Assembly (NCBI RefSeq): GCF_000003195.3
Contig: NC_012872.2
Coordinates: 21,128,048-21,192,047, forward strand
Length of the DNA: 64,000 nt
Source of the DNA: Sorghum bicolor
Taxonomy: Eukaryota; Streptophyta; Magnoliopsida; Poales; Poaceae
Direction of reading: 5' to 3'
This document shows positions 33,206-43,700 of the stretch, in pieces. Each line of letters begins with the position of its first letter. Positions within the stretch are counted from its first letter, which is position 1. Position numbers and translations under genes: made by a program. The notes under the pieces are model-generated. The model searched no databases. It saw nothing but the letters and a program-made list of their open reading frames with translations, and was not told the DNA's origin.

Positions 33206-35047
33206 TGAAAGGTCCTAATATGGCTAGAGGGGGGGTGAATAGCCTATTTAAAAATTCTACAAACTCACTAGAGCAAGAGGTTAGTAAATAACAAAGCGAA
33301 GCTTTTTGCTCTAGCTCTAAAAAGGGGTGTTTGCAAGCCACCTATCCAACAATTCTAGTTGTTAAGATCACTAGGCACACAAGAGCTATGTCACTACTTA
33401 CACTAGAGAGCTACCTAAAGTTTCTATATAAGTAAGTAAGCTACTCTAGTTTGCGGGAATGTAAGAGAGAAGGTTTGATCTTTATACCACCGCGTAGAGG
33501 GGATGAACCAATCAATAAAATGAAGTCCGATCACCGGGAGAAATCCAATGAACAAACACAATGGAGACAAGCAATTTTTCTCCCGAGGTTCACGTGCTTG
33601 CCGGCACGCTACGTCCCCGTTGTGTCGACCAACACTTGGTGGTTCGGTGGCTAAGAGGTGTAGCACGAACCTCGTCCTCACTAGGACACCACAAGAACCT
33701 ACCCACAAGTGAGGTAGCTCAATGACACGAGCAATCCACTAATGTTGCCTTTGGCTCTCCGCTGAGGTAGGCACAAACCTCTCACAATCACCGGGAGATG
33801 GCCACGAACAATCACCAACTCGTGCCAATCCTCCTCCGCTGCTCCAAGCCGTCTAGGTGGCGGCAACCACCAAGAGTAACAAGAAAACCGCAGCTAGAAC
33901 GATCCCCAAGTGCCACTAGATGCAATCACTCAAGCAAAAGCACTTGGAATCACTCCCAATCTCACAAAGATGTATAATCTATGAAGGAGATGAGTGGGAG
34001 GTGTTTGCTTAGGCTCACAAGGATGTCAAGTATGTTAGAATGCCAAGAGTATGAGCCCCAAGCCGGCCAAACACGTATTTATAGCCCCTCAAACAAATAG
34101 AGCCGTTGGCTCTTTCACTGGGCGAAATACGGGGTCACCGGATGCTCTTAAAGGGGCACCGGACGCTCAGCACCAGCGTCCGGTGCTCCATCGTCAGCCG
34201 CGTGTCAGAGTCTAACGGTCACCTGCAGTGCACCGGACGCTGAGCAAGTTAGCACCGGACGCGTCCGGTGCGCACCGGACTCATGCGCAGAGAGTTCCGC
34301 AAAGACGTCCGCACACCGGACGCTCACCACCGGACGCTCAAGCCAGCGTCCGGTGCCTATCGTCCGGTGCCTTACCCTAGCTGGGCTAGGCACTGTTTGC
34401 ACCGGACGCTCAGACTTAGCGTCCGGTGCCTCAGTGGCCAGCGTCCGGTGAGTGTTTTCTCAGAGAGAAACACTCCCGCGACTTCTCCAAATTTCCCACC
34501 GGCGCAATAGAAAATATGCACTTCATTTTCTCGAAAAGCGCCGAAAACCCATCCCCTCTCTACCCTTGAAACTCCACCTCCTTCTCAAAGTGTGCCAACA
34601 CCACAACGTGTGTACCAACGAGCGTGCACGTGTGTTAGCATATTCACAATCATTTTCTTTGAAGGAGTTAAGTTAGCTCACTAGGTTCTAAATGCATGCA
34701 CATGAACAATGACACCTAGTGGCACTTGATAACCGCTTAACCAAAGAATTCCCCTCTTTATAGTACGGCTATCTATCCTAAATGTGATCACACCCTCTAT
34801 GGTGTCTTGATCACCAAAACCAAAACCCTAAGCAATACCTTTGCCTTGATCTCCATAGGGTTTTGTTTTTCTCTTTCTTCTTTTCCAAGTTGAGCAATTG
34901 ATCATCTTGTGGTCATCACCATCATCACCATGATCATTACTTGCTCCATCACTTGGCATGTACCAACCTCATTAAGTCTACACACACTTAGTATAGAGGT
35001 TAGTACTAGGGTTTCATCAATTATCCGAAACCAAACTAGGGCTTTCA
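33206..35047 (-). mobile_element. Solo LTR (1842 bp) inside the antisense ORF
   Basis: Begins TGAAAGGTCC and ends GGGCTTTCA, so the ends are TG…CA with a short inverted repeat. It is flanked by a perfect AACCC duplication (33201-33205 and 35048-35052). Removing it and one AACCC restores the antisense ORF. No internal coding region or second LTR is present. A minus-strand TATA (GGCTATAAATACG, about 34075-34087) suggests minus orientation. The long LTR suits a SIRE/Maximus-type Copia element, but that family call is tentative. Confidence 0.85.
34136..34450. repeat. Cluster of CACCGGACGC / GCGTCCGGTG half-sites
   Basis: About fourteen half-sites (eight as CACCGGA, six as TCCGGTG) occur within 315 bp in both orientations, several arranged as hairpins (for example CACCGGACGCGTCCGGTG near 34253-34270). 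It is GC-rich in an otherwise mixed LTR. Confidence 0.9.
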
Positions 35048-35371
35048 AACCCCCAGGAATCCCTCGCAAACCGTGGTGAAGACGGCGGCCTGCATCACTG
35101 AGTTGGGATTCAAGTTGTGCAGCTCCACCTCGTAGTAGTGGAGGATCGCCCTGATCAGACGACCGGCCGGAATCCCGAACCCCCGGTCTAAGAACGACAG
35201 GAAGCAAACCACATAGCCCGGTGGCGGGTTTGGCTTCCTGTCGTTCGCCGAAGGAACGATCCACTCCGGGAACTCGACGTCCTTATGAGGACAGAGAATC
35301 CCGGCCTTCACACGCGCCTCCAGCGCAGACTTGGTCACATTGCAGGGTCGCCACGCCGCAACGCCGGCCAT

Positions 35372-36690
35372 GGTTTCGGGTGGAGAAGGAGCGTCTGCGC
35401 GGCGGAAGTGGAGAAGATGGCGGCAGAAGAAAAGGCAGGAGGCAAGGACTTTTTTTCGCAGGAGCGAGAGGAAAGAAACCAAGCCCCTAGCGGCCGCTTT
35501 TATAGAAGGGGCGCGCCACGACCCCGCCGCCCACGCAGAAGGCCAAGCGGGAAGGAGAGCAACCGTCGCCCACTCCCCACCAGGTGAAAAACTCGAAGCG
35601 CCAACTCCCTCCGATTCCCACGCCCGCCGCACGCGCGCATTTATTTCACAGACGAAACGTCCCATCCGGCCAGGGTGAAACGGCACGGCCGTTTCGAGTC
35701 CCCACGCACCACGCCTCAAAAGGTGTGCCTTGAAAAGTCATGTCAGGGCGGTTCCTTCCAGGGCAAGCGGCGCCCGACCCCCCGCTGACCAAAGGTCGTA
35801 GGGCAGTCTTCGTCGGACGCAGACCCTGTCTCGCCCGACCCCCTGCTAACCCCGAGTGAAAATCGCAAGGTGGATCACGTCGGACACAGATTCCGTCTCG
35901 CCCGACCTCGGCACTACAAACAAACCCTGAAAAAAGCCTTTCAAGGCCAAAAATCCCCAGGCCATGGCCACCTACGTTCCAGAGGTTGCGAGACTGACCT
36001 GCAAAACAGGTTCGAACAGTCGCCTCAGGATGACCGAGCAAGGGATGACTGAGGATGAGCACAATAGAGGCCAAGGTCCGAGCCCCATACGGGGTCGGCG
36101 CATCTTTACAAGTCGTATCCAAGACCCACGCGGGTGTCACGAGAGTGGGATCCCATCGAGGGAGGCACCGAGCCCTCGGAACCTAACGAACGGTTCCGAC
36201 ATCCACCGTGACTGCCCTCGGGTATCTTTGAGATGTGCCCATAGGGCCACTAGCCGACCCCTATCGAATGGGACTCGGACATCCACTTGGATCTACCCGC
36301 TTGCAGCTCCCGGGAAGCGTCGCTACTCGCCCATCGAGGGTAGTACGGCATGACCCACCCCACCTCCGAGCGAAAGGAAGAATGAGGGGCGTAATCACAA
36401 GACAAGAAAGAACCTGATCGACCCTTACGGGGAAAGGGCTCGGGGGCTTCCTTGCACCATGGGGACAGGCGCTATGTGTAAAGAGCACACAACCTATCCC
36501 TAAACTACTCCGGGCTATAGCTATCTGGGGTAAAAGCCTTTGAAGGAATAACACCATTCCTCCAAAAGGCTCGGGGGCTACACCCGGCGGGTGCGCTCGC
36601 ACGCACCCTCCGTAGAAAAAGTAAAAAAGCTCCCAGTCAACAAATAGTCCCGTGGGAAAGAACATCTGAAGTGGTGACCTCACCCCTTCA
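35372..36690. other. 3' untranslated region of the Tat-type Gypsy
   Basis: No coding frame on the plus strand. 35730-35910 carries diverged units resembling the LTR minisatellite ('cggacgcagaccctgtctcgcccgac'). 36420-36700 holds three copies of 'aargGCTCGGGGGCT', of which the last is the polypurine tract. Confidence 0.6.
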
Positions 36691-36706
36691 AAGGCTCGGG
36701 GGCTAC
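36689..36706 (+). promoter_or_regulatory. Polypurine tract of Tat-type Gypsy
   Basis: CAAAGGCTCGGGGGCTAC directly precedes the 3' LTR. Near-copies lie at about 36427-36446 and 36565-36584. Confidence 0.8.
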
Positions 36707-37770
36707 TGTTGGGTACCATAAAAAGGGATACCCAAATCAGAGCAATGAAAAACGCAAAGGACCAAGCAAGTTAACCGCAATCACCGGGGCACGGGCCCCA
36801 ACTCGCCCGATCCCTCAGGGCCTCGGACGCAAGTTCCGACTCGCCCGATCCCTCAGGGCCTCGGACGCAAGTTCCGACTCGCCCGACCCCTCAGGACCTC
36901 GGACGCAAGTTCCGACTCGCCCGATCCCTCAGGGCCTCGGACGCAAGTTCCGACTCGCCCGACCCCTCAGGACCTCGGACGCAGACACCGCCTCGCCCGA
37001 CCCCTTCTGGGCTCGGGCGCCGGATCCCGATCCACCAGGGCAGCAAGACTTCGGCCACACGGCACCCATACCCACGACGTGATAGGCGCGATGACTCCCA
37101 TACCGCAGCAGGGCAGGTTGACGACTGTTCCAACCACCCTGGGCACTACAGCCCTACCTCTTTCACTGTGTACCTTTACCTCTTTCACTGTGGCGTGCTG
37201 CCTCACGGAAGAAAGGGAATGGGGGAGGTTAATCAACGCCACTATTTGATGTCCTTTCCCACTGTTGACGCGATGTTCAGCAGTACCGGTGATCCGACCC
37301 CCATGACTCCTACAGGGCTCGGTAACCCTCCACAGAGACGGCCATCCCTCAAGGACAAAGTGAACAGGCTTCAACAGGGTCGGGACTATAACTCTTCCAC
37401 TCGGCAAAGGGAGATCTACCCATGTAAATCCCTGTCTCCCTTTGAGGCTATAAAAGGGGAGCCAGGGCTCATAGCTAGGAGGAGGTTCAGACACGCCCAA
37501 CACACTCTTCAACAGATCAGCGACCAGCACTCTGTCCACCACTAAGTCGAGACCTGGGACTTAGCCCTCTCTCGCAACCCGCTTGTACCCCCTACTACAA
37601 GCACCTATGGGTGCAAGGTTATACAGAACCCCCGATCACACTGGACGTAGGGCATTCTTGGCCCGAACCAGTATAAATCTCCTGTGTCTCACTTGCATCA
37701 CCATCCAAGCTCGGGTAATCACGCAGACTCATACTCGTTAGTGCCTAGACCACGAATCTAGACGCCGACA
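36707..37770 (+). repeat. 3' LTR of Tat-type Gypsy
   Basis: Begins TGTTGGGTACC and ends GACGCCGACA. It has five units of the 38-bp repeat (about 36798-36990), a TATA box near 37448, and a U5 region (from about 37525) that the 5' LTR lacks. Outside these differences the two LTRs are nearly identical, which suggests a fairly recent insertion. Confidence 0.92.
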
Positions 37771-38000
37771 ACAGTTTGCTTGTAAATCACGAGATGAATA
37801 TTTGTCAAATAAAAATAAAAATGCTATAGTTCATGATTGGATAATATTTGTCAAATAAAAATAAAAATGCTATAGTACCGAAATCCAAAATATTTTCGGA
37901 ACTAAACAAAGTCTTGGAAATTTTTGGAAACTAAACAAGGCCTAGGTAGAAATTGGATAGGGGCCATACCTTTATGCATGTGACCTGCAGTGTTTGTTTA

Positions 38001-38242
38001 GGCCTTGTTTAGATCAAATTTTTTTTTGGATTTTAATAATATAGCAATTTTGTTTTTATTTGACAAATATTGTCCAATCATGGAGTAATTAGGCTTACAA
38101 GATTTATCTCGTGGTTTACAGCCAAACTGTGCAATTAGTTTTTGTTTTCATCTATATTTAATGCTCCATGCATGTGCCGCAAGATTCGATTTGACGGATA
38201 ATTTTGAAAAGTTTTTGGTTTTGGGGTGAACTAAACAAGGCG
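38001..38242. mobile_element. Complete GGCCTTGTTTAG-type MITE
   Basis: GGCCTTGTTTAGAT…GAACTAAACAAGGC gives terminal inverted repeats over 242 bp. Internal landmarks 'atttgacaaatattgtccaatcatgg' (in part), 'gtgcaattag' and 'gccgcaagattcgat' match the family. It encodes nothing. Confidence 0.88.
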
Positions 38243-38245
38243 TTA

Positions 38246-38600
38246 GGCCAGTCTCAATGGCCCGTTTCAATGCACTGTTTCAAAAATAAATCTGCTGACA
38301 GAGCATTAATGAAACGAACAATGAAACAACCTCCACAATGCATGAGTTTCACCTTGATGTTTCCTAGGCTGGGCAAAGCATTTAATTACTGCAAAATGAT
38401 TGGATCACATGCAAGATGGTGAAACGATTTAGTCCTCAGTGGCGATTTCATCCTGTTTTACTGCGTGGGAAACAACGCCAATGGAGTTTCATCATGGTGA
38501 AACTATTTCCTTCTCTCTCCTCTTCGTTTCATGCAAAAAGTGCAGTTTTGCTGACATGACGCTCAAATAAATGTGCATGACATCCTGGTGAAACCCCTAC
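38246..38600. mobile_element. Possible GGCCAGTCTCAATGG MITE fragment
   Basis: The start 'ggccagtctcaatgg' and the repeated 'gtttcat/gaaac' motifs resemble a small grass MITE. The matching inverted end is not seen; similarity seems to stop after 'catcctggtgaaaccc'. No coding frame. Confidence 0.4.
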
Positions 38601-39238
38601 CGCTTATTTATTTGCTGCTTCCGTCTCGGTGGCTATTCTGTGTTTGTTTGTTCGGTTTTGCCCGACCTCATCCTTTTGGTGGCGCTATTTGGTTTCTTTC
38701 TGTGCGACCGCTAGCGATTCTACACGAAGCAGTCAACAACGGCGACATACGAGAAAGGATAGGAGGAGCACGCTTGGAGCGGCCAAAACTGCTTCTCAAA
38801 AGCAGCAGCGCAAGCAATATGAACCATTAATCAAGCAGATCAAACGGCCGCAAATATTTAGGGAGACGTGGTCACCGCTTCTGTGCAGAAAGCGAACGTA
38901 TAGTGGTAAAGACGTGTTATATGTGCTAACTGCTGTGCCGAAGGCTAAAGAGACTATTTCATAATTAAACGCGGTTGGGCGTATATGTAAAGTTCTGTAA
39001 AAATCTTCTGTAAGCAGCGTCAATTTTTATATTTTTTCTCTGGGCTTGTACGACAAGTGGAAGTAGACATGACTGAATCTGATTTATCGAATGAACGGGT
39101 TCTAGTTAGAAACAGACAAACAGTGAAACATGCGATAGATTGGACGACTTTATTTGTAGACGGAAATAAGACACACGGGTTGGGTGTGACCAGACCAGAT
39201 TCACTACACCAGAGTCACGTACCACGCCCACACCAGCA
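38601..39238. other. Intergenic, 3' side of GST gene
   Basis: No gene recognised. The part nearest 39238 should include the GST 3' UTR on the minus strand. Confidence 0.4.
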
Positions 39239-40068
39239 CTACGGAATGTTGCCGCTGGCATACCCAAAATCCGGCGGCATGCCGGCCATCACCTTCTGCA
39301 CCGACGGCCTCGCCAGCAGCGCATCCCACCACGCCTTGACGTGCGGGAACGCGTCCACCACGCCGGCGTACTCCGTGGCCATGAAGTAGCGCATGAAACC
39401 GAAGTGGCAGAGGTCGGCGGCAGTGATGTCGTCCCCCGCTAGGTACTTGCAGACTGACAACCTAGCCTCATACACCGGCAGCAGCATCCTCAGCTTCTCG
39501 AGGTTCTCGTCAATGACGGCCTGGTCGCGGTCGCGCCCGACGTACTGGCCGATGATGCAGTGCCGGACGATGGGCCACAGGGTCGGCTCGATGTTGTTGG
39601 CTTCCACCTCCATCCATACGTCCACCATTGCTGATCCCTCCAGGTCGCCTTCCTTGACAAGCTCTGGCTTGTACTTGCGAAGAACGTACCGTGCAATGGC
39701 GCGTGATTCTGGAGTACATTATAGACGAGAAAATGTGATTAGAAATGCGATAGGAGAGGAAATTAACAGGTCAAGATAGCTTTATTACGGTAGAGCGTCA
39801 GATCACCGTCCTCTAGAACAGGGATTTCACCGAACGGCTGCAGAACAGCGAAGAGTTCGTTACTGCCGGCTAAGGAAGCGAAATAGTACCCAAATTCAAA
39901 TGGAATTAGCGTACGTACGTTTCTGGCGAGGTGCTCTGGGCGGCGGTGGTCGCCGCCGCACCTGCTCATCGGGACAACCTCGTACTCCACGCCGGCCTCC
40001 TCCAGGCACACCAGGGCGCGCGCCATCCACGGCGACACGGCCCACCCATACACCTTCATTGGCGCCAT
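39239..40068 (-). CDS. Phi-class glutathione S-transferase, three exons
   Basis: Exons are 40068-39919, 39837-39789 and 39708-39239, joined by GT-AG introns of 81 and 80 bp. The product is 222 residues. The three-exon structure, with a short middle exon, is that of plant phi GSTs. Residues 1 to about 80 form the thioredoxin-like domain with VYGWAVSPWMAR (Ser12 in the catalytic position) and PFGEIPVLEDGDLTLY. The helical C-terminal domain includes YEARLSVCKYLAGDDITAAD and HVKAWWDALLARPSVQKV. It conjugates glutathione to electrophiles in the cytosol. The residue before the conserved Ser-Arg (position 67) is Gln where Glu is usual; it falls on the exon 2/3 junction. No stop or frameshift is seen. 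Confidence 0.9.
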
Positions 40069-40120
40069 TGCCGTGGTTGGAGCTTTGAGATGAGCCGGTG
40101 CATATGCATATGGGTAATGG

Positions 40121-40127
40121 ATTTATA
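40121..40127 (-). promoter_or_regulatory. TATA box of the GST gene
   Basis: The minus strand reads TATAAAT, 53 bp before the ATG, a suitable distance for a short 5' UTR. Confidence 0.6.
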
Positions 40128-40509
40128 CAGCTCCTTGGTCTGGACTACTTTTTCTCGGGTGATGCAAAACTATTGCGATGGTGGCGGCTTGCTCTCCTAG
40201 AGGTCCGAGCTAGGCATACTTTAAATCATGCAGTTATTTTATTGTTATCAATAACGTAACAACCTTTGGTGGCGGCAAACTCAGGCGCAGGTGCCATCTA
40301 TATCGTCGTCATTGCTTACGCTCGCAGCGGATGTCAGATTCTTGCAGGCGCAACCGAGGACCCAAAATCCAAAATACATTTGTTTAGGCCAGAGGTTTTG
40401 GTGGCATCCTGACTGGTGTTTAATTTGCGTATTCTTTTTTAGAAAAAAAAAAAACTCGTACGACGTTATATACCCAAGGACCACCATGTTAGCTGAGTTG
40501 TTGGAGGTC
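40128..40509. other. Intergenic, no gene seen
   Basis: Upstream of the GST gene. No element or coding frame recognised apart from an A-run at 40441-40453. Confidence 0.4.
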
Positions 40510-40759
40510 CGCAAATTCAACTTCTAATGTTACGTTGTTAGTTTGCACAACAAAGAGGAAACAAAAATTATACAAAAGCATTGAGCCATGATCCTGTTTC
40601 CTCTCGCAGGATCACCCGACAAATTTAGTCTTAAATGTTTCCTTGCAGTGATCAAATAATAGCGGAAAACTCTGAAAAACAAGATTATTTCTTGTTGTCA
40701 TGAAGGTACATTTTTTTTCCACTCAGAAATATCTCATTTCCATTACGAAAACGGAAATA

Positions 40760-43700
40760 CAGCATTCACCCATTACAAGTAGACAGAACTAAGAAGCAGT
40801 GAAACATTCGACATCTCACCTTCAAAGCCTAAACTTTAGAGATAACAACTTCCAGAAAAAACTTGCATATACGAGATGCAAGACTCTACCAACAATACAG
40901 GTAGTAACCAAAAGAAGACAACCAGGAGGCTAAGACCAAAAGCTGAGAGCTTAAACAGAACCAACATCGAAATAGTTTAAACTGTCTAAAAAACAGGAGA
41001 CTATCACAGCCCACACTAAGTCCAACTCGTGCTTCCTTTCTCTTCTTCATACTTTACTCTTCAGCTGATTCATTGTCTTGATCGTCTTGGAGTAGAAGGT
41101 GGTTCACTTGTCTTGCCGCCTGTGTAGCAAGCACTTCCTTGGCCACTTTAAGCATCAGATTAGCTCCTTCGATAAGCTTTTCCTGGTCCATCGTTTATAT
41201 AAACCTGCCCAAAAGATCATAAGCGCATTCACATGACATAGTATCTTCAAAGGATTATTCAACATTTTTTGTTCAAAACATGCTTTATTACGGTTCTTCC
41301 ACATAGCCCAACAAATTGCACCAATCCCCCAAGCATGAAATTCTTTACCAAATGGCAGTTATTTCTCACACCAAAGCCAACACTGTTCTATATTAGTTGG
41401 AATTTTGTTTGCCCCAAAACATTTAGCAATAATAGCCCATATCACACAGGCTACAAAACACTAAAAAAACAGGTGAGAAATAGATTCAGGACAATCACAA
41501 AAGGCACAACTAGGATCACCCAACCAGTTTTTTTGTTTCGCAAATTATCTTTAGTTAGCAATGCATTACAAGACAAAAGCCACAAAAAGATCTTAATTTT
41601 TGCTCGAATTTTGCCCCTCCAAATTCTTTTATGGTAAAACCCGCAATCATTTTTAGTAAGCCCATTATACACTGATTTAACCGTGAACTTATTGTTTTTC
41701 CCCAGATTCCAAATAACAATGTTCTCATGTTCCTCTAACTGAAACTTGCTAGCATCCTTCCAAAATTTTTCCCACTCATTTCTAATCTCAGTATGCAACC
41801 ATCTCCTAAAACGAATTGGATCACCTTTTAAAGCACATGCAACCGTTATATTTTTATTTTCACATATTTCGTATAACAACGGTGTATGAGAACTTAAAGG
41901 TTCCTCATATATCCATGGGTCCTGCCAAAACCTTGTCAGCCCCCCGTTTTTAAAAGAGATCCCCCAACCTTGTAGATAAATGTCTTTAATCTTCAACACG
42001 TCAGACCACATAGGTGAGTCACTAACCTTGTGCTTTACCTCTAAAATTGAAGAATTTCTCATATATTTGAATTTAACTATTTGTTGCCATAAACCATCTT
42101 CTTTCTCTAGCTTCCACCACCATTTACATAATAAGCTAATATTCAACCATTTTAAATTCTTGATTCCTATACCACCTTTTTTCTTACTCTTACAAATTAT
42201 TTCCCATTTTACCAAATGATACTTCTTTTTTGTTCCTCCCCTTGCCAAAAAAACGTTCTCCTAATCTTATCCAATTGATACATAGTGGATTTTGGAAGCA
42301 AGTAGACTGACATATGGTACATTGGAGAATTGTTAAGACTTGAAGATATAAGAGTTGTTCTACCAGCCAAAGATAAGGTACCACCTTTCCATACATCCAA
42401 CCTCTTATTACTTTTGTCAATTAAGGGTAACCAATCTTTCATTTTTAACCTACTTGGGCTAACAGGTACACCCAGATATTCGATGGGGAAAAACCAATTT
42501 GACAATTGAACAACTCAGCATAAGCTTGTCCCCAATCCCCTTCATCATTGATCATATAAATCTCACTTTTATTAAAATTTATCGTTAAACCAGCAAGCTT
42601 TTCAAATAAGAATATAAGGATTTTCATATGAGCAGCTCCTTCAAAATCATGTTTAAGGAAAATAATAGTGTCATCAGCATATTGTTGAATTGCCACACCA
42701 TTGGGAACAATATGACTAATCAACCCAGTCAACAAACCATTCAATTGGGCTTTGTGAACTATCCTAGTAAGACAATCAGCAACAAAATTAAACAAATTTG
42801 GAGATAAAGGATCCCCTTGTCTCACTCCTTTAAAGCTCTTGATATAAGGACCAATTTGATTATTAATTTTCACAGAAACTGTACCAGAAACAACCTGCTT
42901 GATCCATTCACACCATTTCTCTCTAAATCCTCTAATTTCTAGACATTTGAATAACATATTCCAGTTAACTTTATCATAGGCCTTTTCAAAATCAATTTTC
43001 AAAATGACACCTATCTCATTTCTTTTCTTAGTCTCATGTAAAATCTCATGTAAGCACATAATTCCAGATAAAATGTTTCTATTCTTCATAAATGCTGTTT
43101 GAGTACTATGAATCAACTTTTCAGATATTTTTTCAAGTCTAATTGTCAAAGTCTTTGTAATCAGTTTATACAAACAATTTAAAAGACAAATCGGTCTATA
43201 TTGCTGATTCTTATTTGCTTCTTTTATTTTTGGTAACAAAGTAATAATGCCATAATTCAATCGGCTAACATCAACCTTCATGTTGTAAAAATCATCAAAG
43301 AGTTGCACAATGTCAGATTTGACAATATTCCAACAGCACTGGTAAAACTCGATAGGAATTTTATCAGGGCCTGTAGCTTTGTTTTTTTTCATTTGATCTA
43401 AGGCCTCTTTTATCTCTTTTTCAGAAAAAGGTCTACATAGAAAAGAATTATCTTCATCAGAAACTTGTGGACACCCATCCCATAGGGTAGGATCAATTTG
43501 AATCTCATATTCAGTAGGGGGGGGGGGGGGGCAAAAAGATCAGAGTAGTATTCCGAAGCATGTCCAAGTAAGTTTTCATCACCTTCAATTAAAAGACCAT
43601 TACTCTCCAAACTTAAATTTTGATTTTTCCTCCTCCTTCCATTAGCACATTAGTGAAAATTGGCAGTATTATTATCACCCTGTAATAAGCAATTTTCGTG

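Larger units (their letters stand above)
31334..35371 (-). pseudogene. Antisense extra ORF of the Tat-type Gypsy (Transposase_28-like), with introns
   Basis: On the strand opposite to gag-pol, an ORF starts at the ATG at 35371. It carries the 'putative gypsy type transposon' domain (FLSFLDRGFGIPAGRLIRAILHYYEVELHNLNPN, shown here in parts: GFGIPAGRLIRAIL, ELHNLNPNSV). It is cut at 35048 by a solo LTR and resumes at 33200 in frame (WNLWLHLFKAKM, GWQSAWFYLRNDGG). Two introns follow GT-AG rules: 32633-32553 and 31848-31774. Later exons are Lys/Ala/Glu-rich (NEEQKKAKEDKKAKAARRAE) and then Pro/Gly/Glu-rich. The 3' end is cut off at 31334 by the Athila-like LTR. Its function is unknown. Confidence 0.8.
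16254..37770 (+). mobile_element. Tat-lineage (Retand/RIRE2-like) Gypsy LTR retrotransposon
   Basis: Two LTRs (16254-17226 and 36707-37770) bound gag, protease, reverse transcriptase, two RNase H domains and integrase on the plus strand, plus an antisense ORF before the 3' LTR. Dual RNase H and an antisense extra ORF mark the Tat/Ogre lineage. The left flank ends in ACAG, which recurs right after 37770 (a 5-bp comparison gives CACAG/AACAG). The element holds an Athila-like element (23417-31333) and a solo LTR (33206-35047). Without them it would be about 11.8 kb. The copy is heavily mutated. Confidence 0.92.
16140..37911. mobile_element. Inner GGCCTTGTTTAG-type MITE, split by the Gypsy element
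   Basis: The left half, 16140-16253, begins CTTGTTTAGTTC. The right half, 37771-37911, ends GAACTAAACAAAG. The right half holds a 32-bp direct duplication ('atatttgtcaaat…ctatag' at about 37798 and 37845). The Gypsy LTRs adjoin both halves exactly where the family consensus reads 'cacagttt'. Confidence 0.82.
15932..37942. mobile_element. Outer GGCCTTGTTTAG MITE, split by nested insertions
   Basis: The left part, 15932-16139, starts GGCCTTGTTTAGTT. The right part, 37912-37942, ends AACTAAACAAGGCC. Together they have the length and order of the family. The break carries an inner MITE flanked by TCTTGGAC (16132-16139) and TCTTGGAA (37912-37919), an 8-bp target duplication with one mismatch, as for hAT-type elements. 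Confidence 0.82.

Noticed and set aside
34136..34450. CRISPR-like array
   Set aside because: Half-sites are short, in both orientations and unevenly spaced; this is a plant LTR.
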